Source: Argyresthia goedartella (taxonomy: Eukaryota; Arthropoda; Insecta; Lepidoptera; Argyresthiidae). Taken from it: a stretch of DNA of 64,000 nt. The stretch covers positions 310,001 through 374,000 of the forward strand of contig OX463811.1 of the NCBI GenBank assembly GCA_949825045.1, in the 5' to 3' direction. Made by a program: the position numbers and the translations under genes. Every line of letters begins with the position of its first letter. The stretch's first letter is position 1. The notes under the pieces were generated by a model. That model had not been told where the DNA came from. It made no database searches and saw nothing but the letters and a program-made list of their open reading frames with translations. This document shows positions 1 through 10,477 of the stretch, one piece after another.

Positions 1-1235
1 CACATCACCGAGTGATGGGTTTATGATTTTACCATAGAGATCACGTGAGCTATGGGCTGAAGACAGGAAGGCCGGGAGCGCCACATCTGAGATTTTCCGG
101 ATCCCCAAGCCACCGTGTCTGATTGGAAGGGCGGATTGGGTCCAGCTTCGTTCATCGAAATTAATGTTTAAAATTTTGGTTAATGTACTTTTGGTAATAT
201 CGTCTAAAAGGTTGAGAATGGGAGGGTATTTCCAAAGAGGAGAGCATCGAAGGAGGTAGGTAAATTTGGGTACAAAAAGGCAAAACCGTATGATAGACAG
301 GGCCATGTGGGGATTTAGGTCAGTCAGTTTGATAGAATTTTGATTGAATTTAGAGATTTGTTCATCCACGAAGCTGGGGATCCCGTCCTCTAGAACGAGG
401 GCCCCTAGGAGGCGAAGTGAGTCTTTGTCTAGAATTTTGATGTTAGGGGCAGCTGAGTTGAATTTAAAGATGATCTCAGTCTTTTCCGAGAGGGTAATAT
501 TATCGGATATGAACAATTCGCATTTCGAGAAATTGAAGTCTAGGCCTATTTTTTTAATTCTGATGTTAGGTGTTCTAAATCTTGTAATACGTCTTCGACT
601 TTGCCTCCTATGGTCCCGTCGTCTAGGTACCAAATGTTGAATTTGGAATTTAGGCTGGTAATGATCGGATGGATAGCCAAACTGAATATTGCCGGTCCGA
701 GTGGGTCGCCCTGCTGACAGCCGACGGCAGAATTTATAAGATGGTCCCTGAAGATTAATTTAGAATGTTTACTGTAACATTGCCACATATAATTGTAGAT
801 AGATGGTGTATGCTCTTTAATTTGGGATAGCAGGGCGCCTCTGTCTTTTTCACGTCTACCTTCAGCAGCACGTCACCTCCTCCGTTAGCTAGGAAGGTGC
901 GAGTCGCGTGCACAGCGGCCTCGCAGCCTCCCCTGCTACCGAAACCCAGCTGTACCGGTTGTAAGGTAGTGCAATCATCTGGTAGGATATACCTACAGCA
1001 GATCTTTGACACTATGCGGCGGATGGTATTGCCTACAGCGATGGGTCTGATACCCCCGTCCTTCTTTATGAGGGCACACAGATTAGCTCCGTAGAGCACG
1101 TCTGTTATGCCTTCGTGTACCTTTCCAGACAACATGAGGCTCGCCAGTTCAGCGATATCCGCCAGGAGAGTCTGCCCGACGTCCCCGACGGCTCCACAGA
1201 TCAGGTCTTTGTAGAATTGCGGGGTCATGCCGTCG
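1..1235 (-). pseudogene. LINE 1 reverse transcriptase, 3' part (interrupted, frameshifted)
   Basis: Minus-strand non-LTR retrotransposon reverse transcriptase. Reading down from about 1228 it begins MTPQFYKDLI and runs through the fingers/palm region (VLLKVDVKK), the turn motif QQGDPLGPAIF and the catalytic WYLDDGTIGG near 620-640. It continues off the window with FLFVPKFTYLLR and LPIRHGGLGIRK. Two frameshifts break it, near 845-850 and near 546-552, both in runs of A on the coding strand. The N-terminal half lies at 4455-5247, and a plus-strand LINE is inserted between the halves. An N-terminal C2H2 finger plus this RT style suggests an R2-like or related zinc-finger-headed LINE. The clade is uncertain because the C-terminal endonuclease lies outside the window. 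Clearly a dead copy. Confidence 0.8.
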
Positions 1236-4200
1236 TTTTTGGAATCTGTTCCAAGCTCTTTAAATTAACCCATAGGACAACAGAGAGTAACTCTGGCAGT
1301 AATATTAATATTTGTATAAATATACCTTCATCTTGCCCATTAAATCAAGTTACTAGTAATGAAAAATGTAAAAGTAAGAATATTTTAAACGTGGTTCATC
1401 AAAATATACAGGGCATGTTAAGTAAAGAACTGGAAATTGAGTTATTCATGAACTGTAATAATATTGATATTTTATGTATAACAGAGCACTTTTTAAAGAG
1501 TTATCAGTTCATGTTCAACTTTAATAACCACCACGTTGCTAGTTCGTTCAACAGAAAAACAGCTGATCGCGGTGGCTCCTTAATACTTGTAAATAATAGT
1601 TTTAAATATAAGGAACGAGTTGACATAGTAAGCCTGTCTGTTGAGCGTACCATGGAAATAGCCTGTATTGAACTTGAACAACTTATTGTAATGAGCGTAT
1701 ACAAACCACCAGATTCATCCTTTGATTTATTCGAAAAGAAAATGGATGAAGTGTTGATTAAAATCAGCGATAAAAACAATTTTTTTATAATTTGTGGTGA
1801 TTTTAATGTTAATCTGTTAGAGGATAATAATATTTGTACTAGATTAAAATCTTTATTTTTATGTCACAACATGAACTATCTGTTTTTGGAGCCTACTAGA
1901 ATTACTGCAACATCTGCTACCTGCATTGACAATATATTTACTAACATTACGCCCATTTTCAAATTGGTCATCAATAAATTAACCTCTGATCACTCTGGTC
2001 AGATAGGTATATTCAATATTAAAATAAAAAAGGACCAAAAAGAGGATATTACATGTGTGCCCGTTAGTGACACTCGGCTTGAACACTACAGGAATAATAT
2101 TTTAGATAAACTATGGGAAATACCATACAGTGACGATCCAAATTTGTTGTACAACTCAGTATTTAACCTTGTCAAAAATGAATATGATACGGTATTTAAA
2201 TCAAAAACTATAAAAGTTAATAACAAAGCTTTGTTTAGTGATTGGGCGACAGTTGGAATTCATAGGAGCAGACGAAGATTATATGAACTCTATGAAGAGA
2301 AATCATATAACAAAAATACGGCCTTTCTAGATTATGTTCGTAGTTATTCAAAAATGTTTAAACGCGTTTGTGCCGTAGCTAAATCTAATTTCATTAAAAA
2401 CAAAATTGAATCTAGTAGCAATGTAATGAAAACGACTTGGCAAATTATAAACAGAGAGACTGGAAAGGCCAAAGCTACACATAATAACTTCAAGCTTAAG
2501 ATAGATAATCAATTGCTAAGTACAGACCTAGAAGTAGCAAAAGCTTTCGAAAATTTCTTTACGGACATTCCAGTTTCAACAACCAAGTCTTTAAATTCAT
2601 CTCCCGCTGCTGCTGAATCTATACTTAAACAAAACTTTGAGGAATGTAAAACAGATTTTAAATTTAGGCACGTAAATAATGAAGACATTGTAAAAGCGTT
2701 TAAATCCCTGGACATGAAAAAGACAGCTGAAGCCCATGGTCTATCAGTAAAAATTATTAGTTCCATTGTAGATTGTATTGCACCTCACCTTTGTTGTATA
2801 TTTAATCAATGTATAGATAGTGGTGTGTTTCCTGACTTGATGAAACTAAGTAAAGTTATACCTTTATTCAAAGCTGGTAGTACATCAGACCCCACCAATT
2901 TTAGACCCATATCGATACTACCACCGCTTAGCAAAATATTTGAAAAACTCATACTTAATCAATTGCAAAGTCATTTTTATCTCAATAATTTAATTCATAT
3001 TGCTCAGTTTGGTTTCACAAAGGGTCGTTCAACAGCCGATGCTGGTGTTGAACTAATCGACAATATTTTTGATGCCTGGGAAGACGCAATGGATGCAATA
3101 GGTGTCTTCTGCGATCTATCCAAGGCTTTTGATTGCGTCCATCATGACACTCTTGTCAGGAAGTTACGCCATTATGGTGTAAAAGATCAGGCACTTGGCC
3201 TTCTGGAGTCATATCTAACAGATAGGGTTCAGATGGTCGATGTTAATGGGAAAAGATCACCTGGGTCTTCAATAAGTATGGGCGTACCGCAAGGTTCAAT
3301 TCTTGGTCCTTTTTTGTTTTTAGTATATATTAATGATTTACCTTACCTTGTTAAAGCAAAACATGGGTTAGTATTGTTTGCCGATGATACTTCTTTGATA
3401 TTTAAAGTTAAAAGACAGCAATCAAATTATGACGAGGTAAACAATGCTATCTCTAGTATAGTGAACTGGTTTACTGTTAACAATTTATTACTTAATGAAA
3501 AGAAAACTAAATGTATTAAATTCGTGTTACCCAATGTGAACCCGGTAACTACAGACATATTTATAAAAGGACAGAGATTGGACCTTGTGCAGTCGACTGT
3601 CTTTTTGGGCATTACATTAGACGCCAAACTACAATGGGATCCTCATATAAATAAATTGTCGAACAGACTGAGTTCGGCAGCGTTCGCAGTTAAAAAAATT
3701 AGAGCTCTTACCGACGTAGACACCGCTAGACTAGTCTACTTTAGTTACTTTCATAGTCTAATGACCTATGGTATTTTATTGTGGGGTCACGCTGCGAATG
3801 CTAATAGTATATTTATTCTGCAGAAACGGGCTGTTCGTGCAATTTATAGATTAGGGCCTAGAGTGTCACTGAGGGAAAAGTTTAAAGAAATCAATATTCT
3901 GACATTTGTGTCTCAATATATCTATGACAATCTTGTGTATGTAAAAAGAAATATAACTAATTTTCAGAAGTACAGTGATATACAAAATTTTAATACTAGA
4001 AATAAAGACAAGTTGGTTGCTTATGTAAGCCGACTACATAAAATTAGTAATTCTTTTAAAGGCAATTGTATACGCTATTACAATAAGGTCCCTACTGATA
4101 TTAAAAACTTACCTTTAGACAAGTTTAAAATAATAATAAAACAGAAATTGTATAAAAAAGGTTACTACAGGATATCTGATTACTTAGAGGACAGATGTCC

Positions 4201-4454
4201 ATGGGAATAGATTGTTTGTGTAACAGGCTGTTTCGATATATAATTAGCATTCATTTTGTAATTTGACAATATTTTATTTAAAAAAGGAAACGCAAAAGAT
4301 GCGACGACTGTGGAGTTTCTTCGGTGAGCTCTTCTCCACAGATTCCGCCATTGGGTTAGTGAACTCACCCAAAAAAATGTAATGACGGATCTAAGTGATG
4401 TAACAACATCCTATGGAAATAAATGATTTTTGATTTTGATTTTGATTTTTGATT
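1236..4454 (+). mobile_element. CR1/Jockey-type LINE (5'-truncated) inserted in LINE 1
   Basis: A plus-strand non-LTR retrotransposon of about 3.2 kb. The left boundary is set by where LINE 1's reading frame stops (GGL-D-G-MTP, broken after the Asp codon region at 1231-1235). The right boundary is where LINE 1 resumes at about 4455. The 3' end carries a polyadenylation-like stretch and a tail of TTTTGAT-type repeats at about 4424-4454, the usual end of this LINE group. No more than 2-3 bases are shared at the two junctions, so there is no clear target-site duplication. The 5' end is truncated close to the endonuclease start, and no ORF1 is present. Confidence 0.85.
1238..4210 (+). CDS. LINE endonuclease-reverse transcriptase polyprotein
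   Basis: A 990-residue open frame with no stop, in order: EEP-type endonuclease (starting around NILNVVHQNIQG, with FIICGDFNVNLL and LTSDHSGQ), a linker, then the reverse transcriptase. The RT includes NFRPISILPPLSKIFE, AQFGFTKGRSTADA, VFCDLSKAFDCVHH, GVPQGSILGPFLF and catalytic LFADDTSLIF near 3375-3395. The C-terminus YKKGYYRISDYLED is shared with LINE fragments elsewhere in this window. The open frame formally extends to 1115, but the first 40 or so residues are antisense LINE 1 sequence read by chance, so the element's own coding begins at the junction. The true N-terminus is missing. It copies its own mRNA into nicked chromosomal DNA. Lack of lesions suggests a fairly recent insertion, but without a promoter or ORF1 the copy is probably immobile. 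Confidence 0.85.
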   Translation, partial: FGICSKLFKLTHRTTESNSGSNINICINIPSSCPLNQVTSNEKCKSKNILNVVHQNIQGMLSKELEIELFMNCNNIDILCITEHFLKSYQFMFNFNNHHVASSFNRKTADRGGSLILVNNSFKYKERVDIVSLSVERTMEIACIELEQLIVMSVYKPPDSSFDLFEKKMDEVLIKISDKNNFFIICGDFNVNLLEDNNICTRLKSLFLCHNMNYLFLEPTRITATSATCIDNIFTNITPIFKLVINKLTSDHSGQIGIFNIKIKKDQKEDITCVPVSDTRLEHYRNNILDKLWEIPYSDDPNLLYNSVFNLVKNEYDTVFKSKTIKVNNKALFSDWATVGIHRSRRRLYELYEEKSYNKNTAFLDYVRSYSKMFKRVCAVAKSNFIKNKIESSSNVMKTTWQIINRETGKAKATHNNFKLKIDNQLLSTDLEVAKAFENFFTDIPVSTTKSLNSSPAAAESILKQNFEECKTDFKFRHVNNEDIVKAFKSLDMKKTAEAHGLSVKIISSIVDCIAPHLCCIFNQCIDSGVFPDLMKLSKVIPLFKAGSTSDPTNFRPISILPPLSKIFEKLILNQLQSHFYLNNLIHIAQFGFTKGRSTADAGVELIDNIFDAWEDAMDAIGVFCDLSKAFDCVHHDTLVRKLRHYGVKDQALGLLESYLTDRVQMVDVNGKRSPGSSISMGVPQGSILGPFLFLVYINDLPYLVKAKHGLVLFADDTSLIFKVKRQQSNYDEVNNAISSIVNWFTVNNLLLNEKKTKCIKFVLPNVNPVTTDIFIKGQRLDLVQSTVFLGITLDAKLQWDPHINKLSNRLSSAAFAVKKIRALTDVDTARLVYFSYFHSLMTYGILLWGHAANANSIFILQKRAVRAIYRLGPRVSLREKFKEINILTFVSQYIYDNLVYVKRNITNFQKYSDIQNFNTRNKDKLVAYVSRLHKISNSFKGNCIRYYNKVPTDIKNLPLDKFKIIIKQKLYKKGYYRISDYLEDRCPWE

Positions 4455-5247
4455 CGAGGCCGCCTGCGGAACCACTTCTGAAGGACATCACAGCAGATGC
4501 GACGTCCTCGGCTGTAGCCTGGGGGGTACGTTCAGAAGGGTTGGGGGGATCAGGGAGGTGCAGTGTTGGTGAAGGTGCTGGGTGCTTTGACTCCAGCGCG
4601 TGCAGAGTGTCCGGGGAGTCAGGGGCGACAGCATCGCTCGAGAAAAGAAGTTGAGCAGCTCCCTTTAAATCCCCGTCACTTATTTTATTCTCTATTGTTT
4701 TCGTCATGTTAAATTTGGATCGAGATCTATTGTTGAGAATTTGGCCCGAAAAGGTTGGTGATTGGTTCTTGCAGTTGTTTTTAATTGATTGTGTAAGGGA
4801 TCTGCTCTTGCTTCCATCCTTATCTACGTGCAAAGTCCGGTATGCGAAAGTAGGCAGCTGTTCCCAACTGGGGCCATCATTGTTTAAGATGACCTGTCGT
4901 ATGGAAAGGGACAGAGAGGTCGCCACGCATGTCCTGGCACCACGAGGGATTCTTTTAATTATTGGGCAAATTTGTTTAAGGCGTCCTAAGGTTGCCCAGA
5001 ATGCGCCCGTTGACGGCTGTGTTCTGCTGCTATCATTGGGCGCATCCTGAGCGCCTTGGTTGCCCTGTGGTGCGAGGTAATGTTTTTTATGTGTTTTGGA
5101 ATTGTGTATCTTTAGACCTCTCTGTCCTTTGAACAGCCGCTGCTGTGTGCATTCCGGACACTGCACGATCTGAAAGTGATGTGTCGAAGGTCTGGCTGCA
5201 GACGGCACCTGCTGATGGCCCGGTTGACTGCGACATCGGCGTAGCAC
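4455..5247 (-). pseudogene. LINE 1 polyprotein, N-terminal part
   Basis: An open frame of about 265 residues of LINE sequence on the minus strand. A C2H2 finger lies near the N-terminus (CPECTQQRLF followed by GLKIHNSKTH), then a segment with PRGARTCVATSL and PSWEQLPTFAYRTL. A Pro/Ser-rich stretch follows, ending EDVASAVMSFRSGSAGGL just before the junction. That last segment normally leads straight into 'DG-MTPQFYKDL', which is found at 1228, so this is the upstream half of the pseudogene at 1-1235. The 12 or so residues after GGL in this frame come from the inserted LINE's tail. The start at 5247 is the first Met; the region to about 5480 is probably 5' UTR of the same element. Confidence 0.75.
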
Positions 5248-6494
5248 GAGCGAATAAGAAAGCTACAAATATAATTTGGTACTACTGAAGAATAGAAAAA
5301 ATATGTATATATAAATAAACAAACAAAAACTGTTCATCACGTCGCACTATATCTTCTTCGTGCTGTGAGAAGCCGCCGACGCCGCCTGCCTCGGCAGGTT
5401 CCGTGTGGCGGCGGCGTTCTAAATAGATGTAGGCTGGATCAGTGCCCCATTTCAGGGATCAATGATCCAAGAGCGAGCCAGAATTTGATCGAGATAAAGT
5501 GGATTGAGCTGTCACTTTCTTGAACTGTTAACTGCAATCTGCGGGCTGTGGGATCTCTCCTGCAGGTGAAAATCACCTTCAAGCACTTCTTTTACGTTGA
5601 AATTTTGAGCGTGAGAAAAATAAATAGGTGTCGGTCGAAATGTCACAACAAACTGGATATTGTGAAAATGGGTAAAAGTGTCAACAAGTCATCACATCAA
5701 AAACTACATATTATATTATTCTTCTTATTACATTTGATTAATTTTATTTCTGACTTCTTCGAAATCATTCACTTTGGATGATAAAAATACTAGATGATTA
5801 TATATTTATTTTCTAATTCAGAGCTTGTTTGATGTCCAGCTTGTTTGACAATGTGCTTAATTTCAGGTGATACTAAAGCGCTGGAAGTTATTAACGAGCC
5901 GGCTCCGCACCAAGAGAAAACAGTGAAGAACGCAGGGTTGAAACGATGCAGTAGAAACATAGAGATATAAATAGAGAAATAAAAATTAATGAGAATTTTT
6001 TGTTGGTTTAAGGCGGACCTATCTGTTTGTCTATTACTGTTGTTTATCTGGCTGTTTAATTCTTAAGTGTATTCTTTCTATCTTATTTCTTAAGCTGTAT
6101 GCATACTCTAATAATTGTGCTGTTAGTATCTATATTTTAATTGAAAGGAAAGATCTTAGATGACTATTATTTTATAAGTTTTTACAAACTGCATTTGCAA
6201 TTTGCATGAAGTGAGCAAGCAACGGGTACATTAATTTATTTGTACTATTGAACACGATCTTTATTGTATCGAAACTTTTTTTTAAACAAAGCAACTCAAT
6301 CAATAAAATAAAAAAACCTTATTACTCACTTGTGAATAATAGCAATGAAAAAGTCACAGTTTGATTACAGGTGTCATTATGTGCCTAATTGCGGTGAAAT
6401 TGGAGCCATTTTATGAGCAAGTGTGTTGAAAATTATAAGTATAAAGAGGAAATTATTAATTGGATTTTTATTGAACAGGCAAATTTTTTATTAG
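5248..6494. other. AT-rich non-coding stretch
   Basis: No convincing gene. 5248-5480 is GC-richer and probably the leader of LINE 1. It contains a self-complementary CGCCGACGCCGCC / GGCGGCGGCG block at about 5373-5417. The rest is AT-rich, with only short chance open frames, including one at 5548-5781 that has no recognisable domain. Confidence 0.4.
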
Positions 6495-7240
6495 TTACTG
6501 GTTGAAGTGTGTTAGCAGTAAAGCAGATCTCACAGAATAATTTTCATCTGACCCTCCAGCTTGGGGTTGAAAAGGCGTAGCTAATGCCATTTCAGGTTCA
6601 AAGAGATCTTCAATATTATCACTATGGCATAATGCGATATTATGTAGAACAGCACAGACTACAATTGTATTGATTGTATTGTCCAATTTCACTCGTAGTC
6701 CCATAGACAGGCAAGGAAATCTCCTTAATAGGATCCCAAAACACCGTCCCACGCGCTGTCTCGTATATAGCAATTTGAGCATGATTGTATAATTCTTCGC
6801 TTGTTGTTCTTGGCAGCGTAAAGGGAGTTAATAAATATTTGCGGCAAGGTTAACCACACTACACTCCGCTCTCAAAGTCAACCCGTATGTGTTGGTCGTT
6901 GAATATTGTGGTGTCATGCACAGACCCTGGGCACCGCGCTATTATGTCCAAAATCCGCAGGCTCGCATCGCATACACACTTCACATTGAGACAAATGTAG
7001 CCTTTCCTGTTTCGGAATCTTTCTGCTGTTGGCCCACCTGGTGACTGAATGTTTATATGGGTGCAGTCCACCGGTCCAAAATACTTTGGGATATCCACTT
7101 TTGTTACTCTTGCCCTCTCTTCTTCTATTGCGGGCATGTTTATGTAGTGGGGCCTGAGTTCAGCGATCCCCCAGCGATACTTTTTTAATAATGCGGCAGG
7201 CAGTGGATTTCGGTAAATTCGGGCTAACATGCTGAGATAA
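6495..7240 (-). pseudogene. PIF/Harbinger-type transposase remnant
   Basis: Two minus-strand pieces of a HARBI1-like DDE transposase. The upstream piece (6859-7230) has FGPVDCTHINIQSP, carrying the first catalytic Asp, then AERFRNRKGYICLNVK and IIARCPGSVHDTTIF. The downstream piece (6495-6840) has TSEELYNHAQIAIYETARGTVF in one frame and CFGILLRRFPCLSMGL and AVLHNIAL in the next. Between 'FESGV' and 'PFTLPRTTSEE' the segment that normally holds the second catalytic Asp (GDSGYP-type) is missing, and there are stop codons and a frameshift. The copy is therefore dead by internal deletion. These enzymes excise DNA transposons into 3-bp targets. I could not define the terminal repeats. Confidence 0.8.
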
Positions 7241-7429
7241 CATGGGATCTTAGGGCGATAGGTGGCTCAGGAGTCAAACAGCATAACGTTATAATGTTGT
7301 ATATTTGGGTATAAGAGAGAGACTTAAACTAAGTTACATAGCTATTTATAGTAATATAAATGCTTACTTAACATATTGTACCTATGTGCATCACAGTGTG
7401 TTGTTTGAGAGTGTGAGTGTAATTCACAC

Positions 7430-8250
7430 ATTACAATGCTGCTGATTGCTGAACAATCGCCAATTACAAATCGAATGTCAATGGCCTGTCAACAGTCTGT
7501 TAACAAAGAGAAAATGCTTTCAGAAACCCAAAATGGCTCTAAACGAAGATTAATTAGAGATGTGACACTAGCGTTGACAAACTGTTAACAGTCTGTCAGC
7601 TGAATCTTCCAGCAACCCAAACTACATTTAAACGGAGATTAACAGCCCGTTACGTAATTTTCAGGAAAAAAGTGAACCGGAAACTGGGCGTTAAACCAAT
7701 TTTACAATTGGAATGGAAAACTGTTGCTGCTACGATAACCACCATTATTAGTTATGAATTTAATGATCCGTTTAAGACTGCTATTAACTAATTTTCCAAT
7801 TAAATCGACAGATGTTGCTGCTACGGTGACAACCATTATTAGTTCTCAATTTAAAACTGCTGTCATTTAACCTCTTGAATACCACCGGCGTTAGATAATG
7901 CCACTTTTCCTTTATAGATTTAAAATTTTATTATTATGGCATAAGGTTCCCAACTACCCTCGGTTTTTGAGAGGTTAATTGTGACAAACTGTTGACTGAT
8001 TCGTCAAATTAAAAGTGTACCGGTAACCGAACGCAAATGACAGCAGTTTTAAGCTGATAATTGAATTGATAACTAATACTGGTGGTCACCGTAGCAGCAA
8101 CAGCTGTCCATTCAATTGGAAAATTCGTTTATAGGAAAGCAGTTATAAACTGATATAACAGCAGCTGCAAAATGGTAGCTGACTCAGCATAATGCTAAGG
8201 TGAAAAACGCCTTAGCGCTGGTTTTCAGTGAGTGCCAGCGGTGACCCTCA
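7430..8250. repeat. Inverted-repeat-rich region (MITE-like, upstream of the Harbinger remnant)
   Basis: Arm 7791-7868 (ATTTTCCAATTAAATCGACAG... to AAAACTGCTGTCATTT) matches the reverse complement of 8034-8125 over about 80 bp, with a loop of about 165 bp. A third, direct copy of the GTTGCTGCTACG-TGACAACCATTATTAG core lies at about 7698-7765. Motifs of the TGACAAACTGTTAACAGTC type recur at about 7485, 7573 and 7980. There is no coding sequence. It looks like a non-autonomous DNA element or the subterminal repeat zone of the neighbouring Harbinger copy. A short hairpin (CGCTGG / CCAGCG) lies at about 8217-8241. Confidence 0.6.
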
Positions 8251-8641
8251 AGAGTTGCCAAGCGTGGTACCAGGGTGTGTAGATACATTAATAAATATTC
8301 ATATGATGTCATACTTGTATACATGCTGTCAATACAATAAATATATTAAAGTACGTCTCAATGATATTGGTCAGTGTAATAAAAAATAAACAATTTTTAA
8401 AACGAAAAACTAAAACTAAAACATAAAACTAAGCACATCCCGCCACAGACAAATAAAAACAAAATACTAATTCAATATTCAAAATGGCACAGCAGAACGG
8501 AACAAAAACAAGATACCAAAGAGGACGACGAAATACAACATCACCAAAAAGAAAATTTAGAAAATGCGATTACCAGTCCAGTCGGAAGGTCGGAAAGTCG
8601 GAAGGTCGGTAACGGAAGGGTTATCAGGAACATGGCAGTCT
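8251..8641 (-). other. 3' UTR of LINE A
   Basis: Downstream of the stop codon of the minus-strand LINE at 8642. AT-rich with no gene. A short GTCGGAAG-type tandem repeat lies at about 8580-8610. The exact 3' terminus is not visible; an A-rich run near 8380-8440 on the plus strand is probably flank or UTR. Confidence 0.4.
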
Positions 8642-10477
8642 CTACTTATTAAGCAGGTATACCCTTAGCTTGCGCCGAAAGGTGTACCTACTTGTTGCTT
8701 CACGGACTGGGGGAGGGATATCATTCCAGCACCTGGACGCCGCAAATCTGAAATTACCACGGAACGCTGCCGTTCTATGTGCAGGTGTAAGAATCCTTCC
8801 TTCCTTATTCATTCGTCGCTGACTCGCCGACCACTCCAGCCTTCTAAACAGGAAGATAGGGGCTTCATAGCGCACAACACCAAACAGAAACGTTGCGAGG
8901 TGAAGTTGTCGCCGCGCATCCATATTCAGAAGGTTTGCGGCGTTCAAGAACGGGGTGATGTGGGATCTAGGAGGGACTTTGAAGCAAAAACGTGCACACG
9001 AGTTTTGGACACGTTGTATCAGCTTCTTCGTCCGTCCAAGTATACAGCCACCATAAACGACATCACAGTAGTTAATTCTCGATAATATCAGAGATTCACA
9101 AAGACTGATTCGCAAATCAGTACTAAGGTAATCGCGTATATTATAAAGAACCTTTAAGCGGTAGAAGCAAATGGTCACGATCCTAACTATGTGGTTTTTT
9201 AAATGCAATTCACCATCCATCATTAGTCCAAGGTTTTTGGCTTCCACCACCCCTTCCACTGGTTCACCCATGATGGCTATATTCCTGGAGTTCATGGGTT
9301 GTGTCGTGTTATGGATTTGATGCTTTGAGCCCATTACCATGTACTTGGATTTGGCTGGATTCAATACAAGACAATTTTTGTCAGACCAAGAAGCAGTTTT
9401 GTTTAACTCTATATCAATAGCACATACTGCTGCAGCTGCATCGGTAGGGCTGGTTGATGTATAAAGTTGGACATCGTCTGCATACAGATGATACTGGCAC
9501 TTCTCTATGCTTGTAACAATGTCTGCAGACTGTACAGAATAAACAGAAGTGGACCAAGAATAGAACCTTGTGGTACGCCCCTCGTCAATGGCTTCGTGGT
9601 AGAAAAACTCTGGGTTCCATTCTGCCTTCGCAAAACTACCGTCTGTATTCGGCCTGTTAGATAGTTACACTGCGGAACTGTCAAATCCATAATACGACAT
9701 TTTCGAAAGCAAAAGAGAAATATTTAAACAATCGAAGGCTCTGGAGAAGTCCAGCAAAACCAGAATTGTACTCTTACCGCCATCAAGTGCAGACAGCACA
9801 TTGTCCACAACGTCGAGCAATGCAGTAGTAGTGTTACGAAATCCGGATTGCAATTCTGGCAGTAGGCTGTTCTCCTCCAGATACCCCGACATCTGGTTGC
9901 AAACTGCCCTCTCGATCACTTTCGACATGCACGGAAGAATACTAATTGGGCGAATATCTGAAACTAGGGAAGGATTAGGTATTTTGGGGATTGGGGTGAC
10001 TTTTGCAGTCTTCCAGTCAGTCGGGAATATGTGAGTCATAATGCTTTGGTTAACAATAGCAGTCATAACATCTAAAGTCCAAGGTAATGTCAGTATAATC
10101 ATGTCTATGTCAGTTTCGTCCATACCTTTTGCCGAAGTCTTAATTTTTGTCAGTATTTTCAGTATCGTGTTATAAGTTACAGTCTGGAGAAAAAATGTAG
10201 TTGCTTTGTCGTGTCTGTAGTGTTCAAAGTATGTTAAGTCTGAAATTGTTACATCTGCCCGTCCTGGAATATTTAAAAAATGGTTGTTAATTTCCTCCGT
10301 GTCAGTAAAGTGTGAAGGTAGTTCAACATCACGTTTGTCTGTCAGTATCGTGAGCTTGAGATTCTTCCACAAAGTTTTGGAGCTAGACGAACAAGAGTTT
10401 ATCTTTTTTTCAAAATAAGCCCGTCTTTCACTATGAACTACTGAAACCACCAGATGTTTAAGTTCCAAGTAATACAC
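8642..10477 (-). pseudogene. LINE A reverse transcriptase (Jockey-like)
   Basis: Minus-strand RT of a LINE family I recognise as common in moths. From upstream: YYLELKHLVVSVVHSERRAYF, DIRPISILPCMSKVIERAV, LPELQSGFRN, LVLLDFSRAFDCLN. After a frameshift near 9670-9690 come RGVPQGSILGPLLFILYS and (reading 9505 to 9364 in the next frame) the catalytic YHLYADDVQLYTS near 9460-9480. After another frame change come NCLVLNPAKSKYMVMG, then the thumb and C-terminus ending FRRKLRVYLLNK at 8642. The glycine-rich 'GRST' after QSGFR is altered to NTTT. Several frameshifts make it a pseudogene. Its endonuclease and linker lie at 12664-13766, separated by LINE B. Confidence 0.85.

Noticed and set aside
1115..1237. 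N-terminal extension of the LINE polyprotein (start at 1115)
   Set aside because: These codons are the antisense of the older LINE 1 and lie outside the inserted element; the frame is open by chance.
5548..5781. A 77-residue Lys/Phe-rich open frame
   Set aside because: Low-complexity composition from AT-rich DNA, with no motif or neighbour support.
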